From positions 37,414 to 101,413 of the forward strand of contig DGWD01000040.1 of the NCBI GenBank assembly GCA_002395155.1: DNA of 64,000 bases, read 5' to 3'. Positions 1 to 9,183 of this stretch are shown piece after piece; positions within the stretch are counted from its first letter, which is position 1, and each line of letters opens with the position of its first letter. Under the pieces are notes generated by a model. The model was not told the DNA's origin. It saw nothing but the letters and a program-made list of their open reading frames with translations, and ran no database searches. The translations under genes were made by a program, and so were the position numbers. Origin of the DNA: Treponema sp. UBA4267. Lineage in GTDB: Bacteria > Spirochaetota > Spirochaetia > Treponematales > Treponemataceae.

Positions 1-86
1 CTTCAAATGGAGTAAAACTAAAGTCGCTTAAACTTAAGTACATTTCATCAAAAGCAGATTACGCAGATATAGGATTTGATAACTAG
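1..86 (+). CDS. 3' end of a truncated CDS, unknown function
   Basis: The reading frame starting at base 3 stays open from the window edge to a TAG at 84-86. It gives a 27-residue C-terminus that ends in ADIGFDN. It converges on the GH35 gene, whose stop lies two bases further on. The tail is too short to assign a family. It could be a chance open frame, but its position and convergent packing favour the end of a real gene whose body lies before the window. Confidence 0.45.
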   Translation, partial: SNGVKLKSLKLKYISSKADYADIGFDN

Positions 87-87
87 A

Positions 88-1917
88 TTATTTCTTCCAT
101 TTCATTTTGTCAGCAAGGGTGATGCTTTCTGAGCGTTTACCCTCGCTTTCAAAAATGATAATTTCGTTCTTGCCAGAATGTAAAAGAGGCCCTGGTATAT
201 AAAGACTGTACTGGGGTCCAATTTCCCAGAAACGTCCAATATTAAACCCGTTTACCCAAACACAACCTTTTCCCCAGCCGGCAAAGTCTAAATAAGTGTC
301 ACCGTAGGCATTTTCTGGAGTTTCAAGTTCAAATTCAAACTTGAAGAAGGCAGGATTTGAATCACCTTCTTTTTTCCAGTTGGCCTTTTCCTGCAAAAGC
401 TGCATTTGCTCTTCATCCATAGGAAGATTAAAGATTTCCCAGTTATAGTGAGCATGGGTATTAATCAAAACTTCTTCGCTAATTCCTTTTTTCTGGTCTT
501 CAAGTTTATGGCCAAAATTTACACGTCCCATATTTTCTACCAGAAAGTCTAAACAAGAGCCTTCTTTACTGGAGATTTTCCATTCCTTGCCTTCCTTAAA
601 AGTCAAAGGCCAGTGTCCTTTCTGTTCAGAACAGATTTCTTTATCAAAAGCTGTAAACACTTTTTTCTGATCTGCAAAGGCCTGAACTCTATCAGCACAT
701 TTTTTGAAAACCAGGGAATCGGCAGAAACGTTATCCTTCATCTTACTTCTATATAAAATATAACCGGTAGACTGACCAGCTTCCTCCATAGACAGAGGCA
801 AAACAGACTGTTTAGGTTGAGCAATTTTTTCAAGATTTTCAAATAAGTCTGCACGGCTGGTCCACTTTATCTTGCCATAAGCTTTTTTCTCAATCTTTGT
901 AGAAAATTCAATATCTGGCACAAATGAAGAACCGAGACGATTTTTGATTATTTCTCTAAAGGCATAATATTTTTGTGTCATCTGGCCATCTTCGGAAAGT
1001 GGAGCATCGTAATCATAGGATGTAGTATCTGGAGTAAGTTTTCCGTAATAGTTCGAACCATTCATAAAGCCAAAGTTCGTACCGCCATGGAACATATAGA
1101 TGTTGATATTGTGTCCATTTTTTACAACGTAATCGTAGTCCAATTTATTTACTGCGAGTTTTGAACTACTTTTCTTTTTGTTACCCCAGGCATCAAACCA
1201 ACCAGCCCAGAATTCCATGTTCATTAAAGGTTTGTTTTCTGGCATCATCTTTTTCATCTGGCTAAACTGCCACTGACATGCTGAACCAAAATTTCCTGTT
1301 GGAAGAACATCTGGAATTTGACCGGCAGTAAATACGTTCTTTGACCATGGCCCGTCAGAAGTAACAAAAGGAACTGTTACTCCCAAATCTCTCATCAAGT
1401 CAGCTATATATTGAAGATAGGCTGTATCATCACCGTAGTAGCCGTATTCGTTTTCAATCTGCATAAGAATTACTTTGCCACCATTATCAATTTGATAAGG
1501 GGTAAGTTTTGGAATTAAGACCTGGTAATAATCCTTGATATGATTTAGATATGGTTGGTAAGAACAACGGAGTTTCATTCCAGGTTCTGCAAGCAGCCAG
1601 GCAGGAAGCCCTCCCCATTCCCATTCTGCACAAATATATGGAGATGGACGGATGATGATGTAGAGTCCAAGTTCCTGGGCAATTTCAATGAATTTGCAGA
1701 TATTGTAGATACCTTCCCATTCAAAACGGCCTTTTTTTGGCTCGTGAAAATTCCATGGGATATATGTTTCAACAGTGTTACATCCCATGTTCTTTAATTT
1801 TTCAAGACGATCCCGCCAGTATTCTGGAACTACGCGGAAATAATGGATTGAGCCCGAGAGGATTTGCAGGGGCTGATTGTCGATATAAAATTTATCTTTT
1901 ATTTGGCATTTGCTCAT
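88..1917 (-). CDS. Glycoside hydrolase family 35 beta-galactosidase
   Basis: This 609-residue protein is a GH35 retaining beta-galactosidase that removes terminal beta-galactosyl residues from oligosaccharides. The N-terminal half holds the TIM barrel, with family signatures SGSIHYFRVVPEYWRDRLEK near residue 20, NTVETYIPWNFHEP near 45, and QIENEYG near 150 carrying the acid/base Glu. The nucleophile Glu lies in NMEFWAGWFD near 230. C-terminal jelly-roll segments follow, ending in GKGCVWVNGFNIGRFWEIGP. The ATG at 1917 is preferred over an upstream in-frame ATG because AGGAG sits just before it. There is no signal peptide, so it acts in the cytoplasm. A 17-bp palindrome at 1930-1946 lies just upstream and recurs before the barrel gene at 12184. 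Confidence 0.93.
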   Translation of the reverse strand: MSKCQIKDKFYIDNQPLQILSGSIHYFRVVPEYWRDRLEKLKNMGCNTVETYIPWNFHEPKKGRFEWEGIYNICKFIEIAQELGLYIIIRPSPYICAEWEWGGLPAWLLAEPGMKLRCSYQPYLNHIKDYYQVLIPKLTPYQIDNGGKVILMQIENEYGYYGDDTAYLQYIADLMRDLGVTVPFVTSDGPWSKNVFTAGQIPDVLPTGNFGSACQWQFSQMKKMMPENKPLMNMEFWAGWFDAWGNKKKSSSKLAVNKLDYDYVVKNGHNINIYMFHGGTNFGFMNGSNYYGKLTPDTTSYDYDAPLSEDGQMTQKYYAFREIIKNRLGSSFVPDIEFSTKIEKKAYGKIKWTSRADLFENLEKIAQPKQSVLPLSMEEAGQSTGYILYRSKMKDNVSADSLVFKKCADRVQAFADQKKVFTAFDKEICSEQKGHWPLTFKEGKEWKISSKEGSCLDFLVENMGRVNFGHKLEDQKKGISEEVLINTHAHYNWEIFNLPMDEEQMQLLQEKANWKKEGDSNPAFFKFEFELETPENAYGDTYLDFAGWGKGCVWVNGFNIGRFWEIGPQYSLYIPGPLLHSGKNEIIIFESEGKRSESITLADKMKWKK

Positions 1918-1929
1918 GGTGACTCCTAT

Positions 1930-1946
1930 TGATAGTAATACTATCA
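1930..1946. promoter_or_regulatory. Palindromic operator upstream of GH35
   Basis: TGATAGTAATACTATCA is a perfect dyad around a central A. It lies between a possible -10 (TAATAT on the minus strand, 1951-1956) and the ribosome binding site of the GH35 gene, so a bound repressor would block at about +1. A copy with one base changed occurs at 12128-12144. The regulator is not identifiable in this window. Confidence 0.65.
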
Positions 1947-2010
1947 CATCATATTAGTTTTGAATATCCTGCTTTGCCCATATTTACACGGACTCACAAG
2001 CTATAAAACA

Positions 2011-2042
2011 AAAAAACGCTAGTCACAGACCAGCGTTTTTTT
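2011..2042. terminator. Bidirectional intrinsic terminator
   Basis: The arms AAAAAACGCT and AGCGTTTTTT enclose a short inner stem, with T runs on both sides. The hairpin sits downstream of the rubredoxin gene (minus strand) and before the GH35 promoter, so it should stop rubredoxin transcripts. Confidence 0.75.
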
Positions 2043-2063
2043 TAGTTTTCTTTATTCAAGATT

Positions 2064-2225
2064 TTACTCAGGAATGAACTTATCTTTATCAGCACCACAT
2101 TCTGGGCACTTAAAAGTAGAAGGGACATCTTTCCATGCTGTTCCAGGAGCTACGTTGTTTTTTGCATCTCCTTCATCTTTATCGTAAACATGTCCACAAT
2201 TATCACACTGCATTCTTTCTACCAT
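2064..2225 (-). CDS. Rubredoxin
   Basis: This 53-residue protein is a one-iron electron carrier. It has the two rubredoxin metal-binding knuckles, MQCDNCGHVY (residues 5-14) and FKCPECGADKDKF (residues 38-50), giving four Cys ligands. The conserved turn PGTAWKDVP lies between them. The length is typical. The start is set by AGGTGA shortly before the ATG. In anaerobes rubredoxin usually passes electrons to rubrerythrin, superoxide reductase or flavoprotein oxidases, but no partner gene is adjacent, so its partner here is unknown. It is followed by the terminator at 2011-2042 and looks monocistronic. Confidence 0.93.
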   Translation of the reverse strand: MVERMQCDNCGHVYDKDEGDAKNNVAPGTAWKDVPSTFKCPECGADKDKFIPE

Positions 2226-2290
2226 GGTTCACCTCGTAGTCATTAATATAGAACTATTATAACACGTAAAACACAATAAACAAGAAGAAA

Positions 2291-3931
2291 TTAATCTTGT
2301 CGCATAGAAGCAAATGGATCTACCGTTCTGTACATTTCACGCAACTTTGGTTTTTCAATTTTTCCAGTTGGATTTCTTGGAACCGACGCAAAAATAATCT
2401 TCTTAGGTCGTTTATATTTTGGCAATTCCAAACAGAACTCATTTACATCCTCTTCTGTACAAGTTTCGCCAGGTTTAAGCTCAATGATGGCAGCAGCAAT
2501 TTCTCCAAGTCTCTGATCAGCAAGCCCTATGACAGCAACATCTTTAATCTGAGGCATTTTACTTAAGAAGTCTTCAATCTGAACTGGATAAAGGTTTTCA
2601 CCACCAGTAATAATTACATCCTTCTTGCGGTCTACCAGATAAATAAATCCATCTGAATCCTGCATAGCCATATCGCCAGTATAGAGCCAGCCTTCCTTAT
2701 CAAGAACTTCTGCAGTTGCATCAGGATTTTTATAGTATTCAACCATAACGCCTGGACCTTTTACAGCAAGCTCTCCAACATCACCTTGTTTAACAATTTG
2801 ACGTTTTTCATCAACAATGCGAACTTCCCAGCCAAACCCAGGAATACCAATTGCACCAATTTTATTGTCATGACCAACGCCAAGGTGAACACAACCAGGT
2901 CCAATAGATTCAGAAAGTCCATAGTTTGTATCATAATCGTGATGAGGGAAGTACTTTTTCCAGTCTTCAATAAGTTTCTTAGGAACAGGCTGAGCACCAA
3001 TATGCATTAAACGCCACTGATCCAGTTTGTAAGCCTTCAAATCTACATCACCACGTTCAATTGCAACCAGAATATCCTGAGCCCAAGGTACAAGCAGCCA
3101 GACGATAGTACATTTTTCATCACTAACGGCCTTAAGAATGATTTCAGGTTTTGTTCCGCGGAGTAAAACAGCCTTTCCACCACTAATTAAAGAACCAAAC
3201 CAGTGCATTTTAGCTCCAGTATGATAAAGTGGAGGAATACACAGGAATACATCATCTTTTGTCTGCCCATGATGATTTTGTTCTACAGCGGCAGAATGCA
3301 TCAAAGCCTTATGCTTGTGCAAAATTGCCTTTGGAAAACCTGTTGTTCCGGAAGAAAAATAAATTGCCCCGTAATCTTCATCTGAAATTTCTATATTTGG
3401 ATTTTCAGAGGAATAATTCATTACAGACATTACATAACTTTCAGAAAAAGATGGCTGCAACCCTTCACCAACGTAAATTAAAAGGCGGTGAGCCATAATT
3501 TTTTCAGAAATTGTTTCCAGACGACCAATAAATTCTGGTCCAAAGAAAAGAACATCAATATCTGCAAGATTAAGACAATATTCAATTTCATCAGAAGCAT
3601 AGCGGAAGTTTAATGGAACGGCCAAAGCACCTGTCTTTAAAATTCCAAAATAAATTGGAAGCCATTCAAGACAGTTCATCATTAAAATTCCAACTTTATC
3701 ACCCTTGCGAACTCCACGTTCCAGAAGGAAATGAGCACAGCGGTTAGCCTTTTCGTTAAAAATTCTCCAGCTTATTTCACGACGGTATGGAAGATTAGGT
3801 TCCGGCTGAGTTAAATCAAACTCTTTCCAGGTAATACGACGGTTATCTCTAACTTCAGGATTCAATTCGACAAGAGCACAATCGTTTCCAAATTCTACAG
3901 CATTACGCTCCAGGTATTTTGTAATAGGCAT
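2291..3931 (-). CDS. Acyl-CoA synthetase / AMP-dependent ligase
   Basis: This 546-residue cytoplasmic enzyme belongs to the ANL adenylate-forming superfamily and should activate a carboxylic acid to its acyl-AMP and then to a CoA thioester. The phosphate-binding motif IYFSSGTTGFPKAILHKH is near residue 190. GLSESIGPG is near 340. The hinge region holds YTGDMAMQDSDGFIYLVDRKKD, and the C-terminal catalytic Lys is in RNPTGKIEKPKLRE near residue 525. It most resembles medium- or long-chain acyl-CoA ligases, but the acid cannot be read from sequence. AAAGGAAC precedes the ATG. The downstream neighbour on the same strand is rubredoxin, 66 bases away. Confidence 0.88.
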   Translation of the reverse strand: MPITKYLERNAVEFGNDCALVELNPEVRDNRRITWKEFDLTQPEPNLPYRREISWRIFNEKANRCAHFLLERGVRKGDKVGILMMNCLEWLPIYFGILKTGALAVPLNFRYASDEIEYCLNLADIDVLFFGPEFIGRLETISEKIMAHRLLIYVGEGLQPSFSESYVMSVMNYSSENPNIEISDEDYGAIYFSSGTTGFPKAILHKHKALMHSAAVEQNHHGQTKDDVFLCIPPLYHTGAKMHWFGSLISGGKAVLLRGTKPEIILKAVSDEKCTIVWLLVPWAQDILVAIERGDVDLKAYKLDQWRLMHIGAQPVPKKLIEDWKKYFPHHDYDTNYGLSESIGPGCVHLGVGHDNKIGAIGIPGFGWEVRIVDEKRQIVKQGDVGELAVKGPGVMVEYYKNPDATAEVLDKEGWLYTGDMAMQDSDGFIYLVDRKKDVIITGGENLYPVQIEDFLSKMPQIKDVAVIGLADQRLGEIAAAIIELKPGETCTEEDVNEFCLELPKYKRPKKIIFASVPRNPTGKIEKPKLREMYRTVDPFASMRQD

Positions 3932-3996
3932 AAGACAAGTTCCTTTATTTTTTATATTAAAGAAAATTATAAGCCTATTTCTGTATTTTTGAAAGT

Positions 3997-5370
3997 TTAA
4001 GCATCAATCTTTTTGAGGCTCTCGTGATATTTCTTCCACCACTCAAGTTCTTCTGCATTTGTGTTAGCTTCTGCAGTTTTGAAATCATTATCAATAAGAG
4101 TGATAAGAGGTCTACAATTGATAACGGCCTGGGCAATACAAGGTTCAAAATGAATACCTGAAGATTTTCTGAAAACTTCAATTGCTTCATCAACAGACAT
4201 TGGGTCTTTATAAAGACGTTGACTTGTCAAGGCATCAAGAACATCGGCAGCAGCCATGATGCGGGCACAAAGAGGAATATCTGTTCCTGCTAAACCGTTT
4301 GGATAGCCTGTTCCGTCCCATTTTTCATGGTGACAGTAACACATATCAACGGCAATTTTATTAAAAGCTCCACCTTCAATCGGAGGTAAATATCCAAGAA
4401 GCTTTTTTCCTTCTGTAGGATGACTCTTCATTATTTCAAATTCTGCTGGAGTAAATTTTCCAATCTTGTTTAATACACCTTCTGGAACGTGAATTTTTCC
4501 AATGTCGTGGAGGAATGCAGCAGCCTGAAAGAGACGGATATTTTCATCTGTTAATTCTTCCACATAATATCCATCATCTCTAAGCTCTTTTGCTATTACT
4601 TCAACATACTTTTGAGTATGAATAACATGCCTTCCGGTAAACAAATCGTGGGAACCAAGACACTTAGCTACAAACTGAATAATTTTATACTGAGTTTCAG
4701 CCAGTTCCTTATTCTTTAGCTCCATTTCTTTGTTAATCTTTACAATATATTTATTCTTTTCCTGCTGCTGTTCATAAGCAAAATTCAATTCTTGTTTAGA
4801 TCTAACCAAATTAGAAAGTGTTTTCCAAGATTTTTTAGCAATTTCATTTGAAATTAAAAACAAGAAAATACCTTCAATCGAAAAGCCAATCATACTGCGA
4901 ATAAAATAAAGTTGTCTGCTGACTACTCCATGAGTTACTACTTCTGAATGTTCAGATCCAATATATAAAACTCCAATAATAAAGATAAAGTTTGCAATAT
5001 TGGCAATTTTTGTAAGTCTTTTATTGTAATAAAGACAAGAAAGCATAGGTGCAAAAGCGTAAGAAATATAAAGGTTAATTACACCAAAAGCCCCCATCAA
5101 TCCTACAAACAAGGCAGAAGCAATAATGGAAAAATACATGATAAAGAGCTGGAATTTTCCAAGTCTGTTACAAATAAAACAAATGATAAAAGCAAGAAAG
5201 CTTTCAATTAAAAGAATTATTGAATCTAAATGGGGAATTGTCCAAACCCCAGCAAAAGTGAGTACACAAAAAACCACAGGAATAAACATTGTACCAAAAA
5301 GAACTTTTTCAACCATGCGGTTTATTTTTACAACGTTTTCTCTAAAGAATTCTTCATCTAAACTTATCAA
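3997..5370 (-). CDS. Membrane-anchored HD-GYP domain c-di-GMP phosphodiesterase
   Basis: This is a 457-residue protein with about five or six membrane segments in residues 20-185 and a Gln/Glu/Lys-rich coiled linker around 190-225. An HD-GYP domain fills the C-terminal half. The metal ligands are in AAFLHDIGKIHVPEGVL near residue 290, followed by HHEKWDGTGYPNGL near 355, which carries the GYP signature. HD-GYP enzymes hydrolyse cyclic-di-GMP to GMP or pGpG. The membrane part has no recognised sensor domain. It is one of three c-di-GMP-related proteins in the window, with the HD-GYP at 38099 and the PilZ protein at 61013. It is transcribed divergently from hisG. Confidence 0.9.
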   Translation of the reverse strand: MISLDEEFFRENVVKINRMVEKVLFGTMFIPVVFCVLTFAGVWTIPHLDSIILLIESFLAFIICFICNRLGKFQLFIMYFSIIASALFVGLMGAFGVINLYISYAFAPMLSCLYYNKRLTKIANIANFIFIIGVLYIGSEHSEVVTHGVVSRQLYFIRSMIGFSIEGIFLFLISNEIAKKSWKTLSNLVRSKQELNFAYEQQQEKNKYIVKINKEMELKNKELAETQYKIIQFVAKCLGSHDLFTGRHVIHTQKYVEVIAKELRDDGYYVEELTDENIRLFQAAAFLHDIGKIHVPEGVLNKIGKFTPAEFEIMKSHPTEGKKLLGYLPPIEGGAFNKIAVDMCYCHHEKWDGTGYPNGLAGTDIPLCARIMAAADVLDALTSQRLYKDPMSVDEAIEVFRKSSGIHFEPCIAQAVINCRPLITLIDNDFKTAEANTNAEELEWWKKYHESLKKIDA

Positions 5371-5499
5371 ACCCCAAACCTCTCATTCAAAAAATTCGAA
5401 ACTTTTTTGTAGATGAATTTCCTAATTTGACTTTTAATTTTTTGCTGGGGCAAGTATAACACAGTTTTAATATAATGCATAGTAAAAGCTTTAACTTTC

Positions 5500-5528
5500 T
5501 TGAACTATTAGTATTTCCTCTATATAAT
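5500..5528 (+). promoter_or_regulatory. Predicted sigma-70 promoter of the hisG operon
   Basis: TTGAAC at 5500-5505 and TATAAT at 5523-5528 are separated by 17 bases. The predicted transcript starts near 5535, about 55 bases before hisG. No leader peptide rich in His codons and no attenuator hairpin is evident in between. Confidence 0.7.
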
Positions 5529-5591
5529 TGTTTCAAATAAAAGTATTCACCTGCGTCTAACTTTCGATGTCGGTGATAGATGGAGAAAAAA

Positions 5592-6464
5592 ATGGAAAAA
5601 TTGAAAATCTTATTAGCAAAAGGCAGAATTTACGAATCGGTTTACGAATTATTGAGCGATGTAGGTATTTCAATCCATCTACCTGACAGACAGTATTTTC
5701 CTACAACAAACCAGAAAGATCTTGCTTTCCAGGTAGTAAAACCTCAGATTACAAGTTTCCTGCTTGCAAACAACAAAGCTGATGTAGGCTTTAGCGGAAA
5801 AGACTGGGTTTACGAAAACGGAGTAGAAAACGAAGTTGTAGAAATTATGGATTTAGGTTTTGATCCAGTTCGCATTGTTGCAGCAATTCCTGAAGCCCGT
5901 GATTTTAATAAATTACTTTCTGGCAAGGTAACAATTGCTACAGAATACCAGAACTTAAGCAAAAAATGGGTTGAAAACAAGAAGATTGATGGAACCATTT
6001 TTAGAACCTGGGGAACTTCAGAAGGTTTCGTTCAGGATACAGATGACTCAATCGCCCAAATTTTAATTGATAATACTTCTACTGGTTCTTCGTTAAAGGC
6101 AAACCGCCTTAAGATTGTTGATACCCTTATGGAATCTTCTACAAGAATGTACGCTTCTAAAGAAGCTATGAATGATCCTGAAAAAAAGCAGAAGATTATG
6201 GAATTGAAGATGCTTTTTGAAACAGTTCTAAATGCCCGCGACAGAGTTATGCTCGAAATGAACTGTGCAGAAAAAGATTTCGATGCTTTAATCAAGGGAA
6301 TTCCAAGTATGAAGAGCCCTACTGTTTCTACACTTTTTGGTGGAAACGGCTATGCTGTAAAAATTGCTGTAAAAAAATCTGAAGTACCAACTCTGTTACC
6401 AAAATTACAGAGTCTTGGGGCAACAGATATCGTAGAATACGAACTTCGTAAAGTTATGTTATAA
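5592..6464 (+). CDS. hisG: ATP phosphoribosyltransferase (long form)
   Basis: HisG catalyses the first step of histidine biosynthesis, joining ATP and PRPP to give phosphoribosyl-ATP. The N-terminal lobe begins KLKILLAKGRIYESV, and residues around 80-90 (VGFSGKDWVYENG) match the HisG core. The C-terminal part (FGGNGYAVKIAVKKSEV onward, about residues 245-290) is the ACT-like regulatory domain. That makes it the long, histidine-inhibited form, which needs no HisZ. The ATG at 5592 is chosen over one at 5580 because GGAG lies seven bases before it. It is followed 15 bases later by hisB. No other his genes are present, so the pathway is dispersed. Confidence 0.93.
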   Translation: MEKLKILLAKGRIYESVYELLSDVGISIHLPDRQYFPTTNQKDLAFQVVKPQITSFLLANNKADVGFSGKDWVYENGVENEVVEIMDLGFDPVRIVAAIPEARDFNKLLSGKVTIATEYQNLSKKWVENKKIDGTIFRTWGTSEGFVQDTDDSIAQILIDNTSTGSSLKANRLKIVDTLMESSTRMYASKEAMNDPEKKQKIMELKMLFETVLNARDRVMLEMNCAEKDFDALIKGIPSMKSPTVSTLFGGNGYAVKIAVKKSEVPTLLPKLQSLGATDIVEYELRKVML

Positions 6465-6479
6465 AATTGGAGAAAAAAA

Positions 6480-7097
6480 GTGGCTAGAATTGCAACTGTA
6501 AAAAGAACAACTGGGGAAACTCAGATTGAACTTACCTTAAATCTTGATGGAAGCGGAAAATGTACAGTAGAAAATCCAATTGGATTTTTTGACCATATGC
6601 TTAAATCCTTTTGTAAACACGGACTTTTTGACTTGTCTGGAACTATAAAAGGTGATTTAGAAGTAGACCAGCATCACACTATTGAAGATACTGGAATTGT
6701 ACTTGGACAGTGTTTCCAGAAGGCCTTAGGAAATTGTGCAGGAATTTACAGAAGCGGTTTCTTTATCTACCCTATGGATGAAACTCTAGCCCAGGCTGCC
6801 GTTGATTTTGGTGGAAGACCTTACCTTGTTTGTAATTCAAATATAACAGGAATGCCCCTAGTTTCTGTAAGCGGCGGAAAAGAAGCTTCTTTCCAGACAG
6901 ACTGTTTTGAAGACTTTTGGCAGGGCTTTACAAGTAATGCCTTGTGTAATTTACACATCGATGTAATTCGAGGCCGCAGCGACCACCACAAAATTGAAGC
7001 TTGTTTCAAAGCAGTTTCAAGAGCTATAAGAAATGCCATTGAAATTGACCCTAGAAGAGAAGGTACAATTCCAAGTACAAAAGGTGTTTTAGTATAA
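6480..7097 (+). CDS. hisB: Imidazoleglycerol-phosphate dehydratase
   Basis: HisB dehydrates imidazole glycerol phosphate to imidazole acetol phosphate, the sixth step of histidine synthesis. The 205-residue protein is the monofunctional type without a phosphatase domain. Metal-binding His clusters are seen in FFDHMLKSFCKHG near residue 38, DQHHTIEDTGI near 63, and GRSDHHKIEACFKAVSRAIR near 162. It starts with GTG, preceded by GGAG. It lies 15 bases after hisG and two bases before the SGNH hydrolase, so all are probably one transcript. Confidence 0.95.
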   Translation: MARIATVKRTTGETQIELTLNLDGSGKCTVENPIGFFDHMLKSFCKHGLFDLSGTIKGDLEVDQHHTIEDTGIVLGQCFQKALGNCAGIYRSGFFIYPMDETLAQAAVDFGGRPYLVCNSNITGMPLVSVSGGKEASFQTDCFEDFWQGFTSNALCNLHIDVIRGRSDHHKIEACFKAVSRAIRNAIEIDPRREGTIPSTKGVLV

Positions 7098-7098
7098 A

Positions 7099-7794
7099 AT
7101 GAAAATTACAGTCTTTGGCGATTCTGTTTTAAAAGGAGTTATTACAACTCCACAGACAACTAGCCTTTTTGATGTTACAGAAAAAAATTCACTTGCACTT
7201 GCACAAAAGGAATTAGGTTTTGAACTGGATAATCGTTCAATTTATGGAAACATAATCACAAAAGGCCAGTTAAAATTTAATAAATGGTTGGAAAAAGGTG
7301 GTAGTGCTGATATCTGTATCATCGAATTTGGTGATAATGACAGCGATTACGACTGGCCACCAATCAGTCAAAATCCTGACGGCGAATACGATTATAAAAC
7401 ACCCTTGCAGGATTATCTTCGCATTTTAAAAGAAATGACAGATAGCTGTAAGAAAAACAAGATTCTTCCAATTTTGGCCTCTGTTCCAGCCTTAATTCCT
7501 GAACGCTGGATAAATTCAATTTCAAAAGGCCTGAACAAGGAAAACATCATTAAGTTCCTGGGCGGAGATATAAATAAACTTTCTCAAAACCAGGAACTTT
7601 ACTACAAGGCAATGCAGACTTTTGCCAGCGAAAACAAGATAAAACTTGTTGATATGAGACAGGCCCTTATTAATGAAGATAATTATGCTGATTTAATCTG
7701 TATGGACGGTATTCATCCTAGCGAGGCCGGATATAAACTTATGTCCCAAGTTTGGATTAAAGAATTGCCAGAAATTTTTAAGGAAATTCAGTAA
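7099..7794 (+). CDS. SGNH/GDSL-family hydrolase
   Basis: This 231-residue protein is an SGNH hydrolase without signal peptide. Block I is TVFGDSVLKGV with the nucleophile Ser near residue 9. A GDNDSDYDW block near residue 75 corresponds to the GxND motif region. The catalytic Asp-His pair is in CMDGIHPSEAGYKLM near residue 205. Members act as esterases, lipases or carbohydrate deacetylases, and the substrate cannot be inferred here. The ATG lies one base after the hisB stop and 18 bases before rnhA, so it is co-transcribed with the his genes though no link to histidine is known. Confidence 0.85.
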   Translation: MKITVFGDSVLKGVITTPQTTSLFDVTEKNSLALAQKELGFELDNRSIYGNIITKGQLKFNKWLEKGGSADICIIEFGDNDSDYDWPPISQNPDGEYDYKTPLQDYLRILKEMTDSCKKNKILPILASVPALIPERWINSISKGLNKENIIKFLGGDINKLSQNQELYYKAMQTFASENKIKLVDMRQALINEDNYADLICMDGIHPSEAGYKLMSQVWIKELPEIFKEIQ

Positions 7795-7812
7795 TCAATT
7801 TTAAGGATTAAG

Positions 7813-8262
7813 ATGGACGAAATTATTATTTATACAGATGGCGGATGTAGTGGAAACCCTGGTCCAGGCGGCTGGGGAATTGTTGTAATTGCAGACGGAA
7901 TTGCAAAACAACTTTCTGGTGGCGAAAAACTTACCACTAACAACAGAATGGAGCTTACAGCCGCAATAACAGCCCTTCAGGTAATTCGCAACACACCAGG
8001 TTTTGCACAAAGGCCTGTAAAATTCCACATAGACAGCCAGTACGTTAAAAATGGAATTACTACATGGATTAAAGGCTGGAAGGCTAAGGGATGGAAAACT
8101 GCCGATAAAAAACCTGTAAAAAATCAAGATCTGTGGGTTCAACTGGATGCCTTGAATGAAGGGCTTAATATTGACTGGATTTGGGTAAAAGGACACGCAG
8201 GAATTGAATACAATGAAATTTGCGACCAGCTTTGTAAGGCTGAAATGGACAAATTTAAATAA
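7813..8262 (+). CDS. rnhA: Ribonuclease HI
   Basis: RNase HI cleaves the RNA strand of RNA-DNA hybrids, removing primers and R-loops. The 149-residue protein is of usual length. It has the opening IIIYTDGGCSGNPGPGGWG with the first catalytic Asp, Glu in TTNNRMELTAAITAL near residue 48, Asp in KFHIDSQYVKNGI near 73, and the last acidic site in WVKGHAGIEYNEICDQL near 130. AAGGATT precedes the ATG. It is the last gene of the hisG-hisB-SGNH run. Confidence 0.96.
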   Translation: MDEIIIYTDGGCSGNPGPGGWGIVVIADGIAKQLSGGEKLTTNNRMELTAAITALQVIRNTPGFAQRPVKFHIDSQYVKNGITTWIKGWKAKGWKTADKKPVKNQDLWVQLDALNEGLNIDWIWVKGHAGIEYNEICDQLCKAEMDKFK

Positions 8263-8322
8263 TTTTTAATTTTTTTCTATTTTGATTTCCTAAAATCGTC
8301 AAAATCGGACTATTTATATAGT

Positions 8323-9183
8323 ATGAAAAAGCTATCATTAATATGTCCGATTTTTTTATGTCTTCTTATTCTTTCTGCCTGCAGCCAAAGTGTATGCCTT
8401 AATCAGTCAGAAGAACTTATTTTTAGTCTGCCCGAATGGCCGCCTAAAAACGCAGGAAGTAATCCCTACCCAAAACTTTACACTTGGAAAATTGAAATAA
8501 ACCAGGTCGGAAAAGTCCTTAGTTTTTATCAAAAGGAAGGGGATTTTTGTGTAAGCTTTTATAAAAATCAACCTGCAAGCATTACAGCCCTTCCCCTTAC
8601 CCTGCTAGATGATGGAGAAAAGACCTCCTATTTTTATCCGGCAGGTTTTCTTTATCCTTCTAGTTATCAGGCAGGAAAAAATACGCTTACATGGGAAGAA
8701 GGATTTTCTGCACAACTTATACATAAAATTGTAAGCAGCCAGGAAGAAACAGGAATTTCGCCTAATCGTTTACTTAAGTTTTTACTATCGTTCAATTGGA
8801 AAAAACTTCAAGAAAACATTAATTCTAAAATCGAAAAATCCATAGAGGAAGAAGATAAAGCTGTTTTCAATCCCTGGCAGATTAATTCAGACAAACTTTT
8901 AGACAATATTTGTTATGGAAACTTTAAGACGAGCTTGTTAAATATAAGCGGAATTTATACTTACCAGCTGGAATACCTTTTTCCAAATCAAGAATTTTCT
9001 CCATTATCAGCCTTTATTCCAGAAAATGCCTGTCTGATGCAAAAAAATCTTATAAATCTTCAAAAAGAAAAAGCTAATCTTATTGCAGATGGTCATAAAT
9101 TTGCCCTTATTTTCACTCCTTATTCGGCAAAAAATCTTTCACGAGTGAATACTTATATGCCGATATATTCTGAAAGATTATGA
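8323..9183 (+). CDS. Predicted lipoprotein, unknown function
   Basis: This is a 286-residue protein with a lipoprotein signal peptide and lipobox LSAC around residue 20, so it is probably anchored in an envelope membrane. The rest is hydrophilic and matches no family I recognise. A possible -10 (TATTTA, 8311-8316) ends six bases before the ATG, which suggests a leaderless transcript. Its last four bases overlap the next lipoprotein gene (ATGA), indicating translational coupling and a shared role. Confidence 0.75.
   Translation: MKKLSLICPIFLCLLILSACSQSVCLNQSEELIFSLPEWPPKNAGSNPYPKLYTWKIEINQVGKVLSFYQKEGDFCVSFYKNQPASITALPLTLLDDGEKTSYFYPAGFLYPSSYQAGKNTLTWEEGFSAQLIHKIVSSQEETGISPNRLLKFLLSFNWKKLQENINSKIEKSIEEEDKAVFNPWQINSDKLLDNICYGNFKTSLLNISGIYTYQLEYLFPNQEFSPLSAFIPENACLMQKNLINLQKEKANLIADGHKFALIFTPYSAKNLSRVNTYMPIYSERL

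Noticed and set aside
5371..5591. Histidine leader peptide or T-box before hisG
   Set aside because: No run of His codons, T-box motif or terminator hairpin is visible in the leader.
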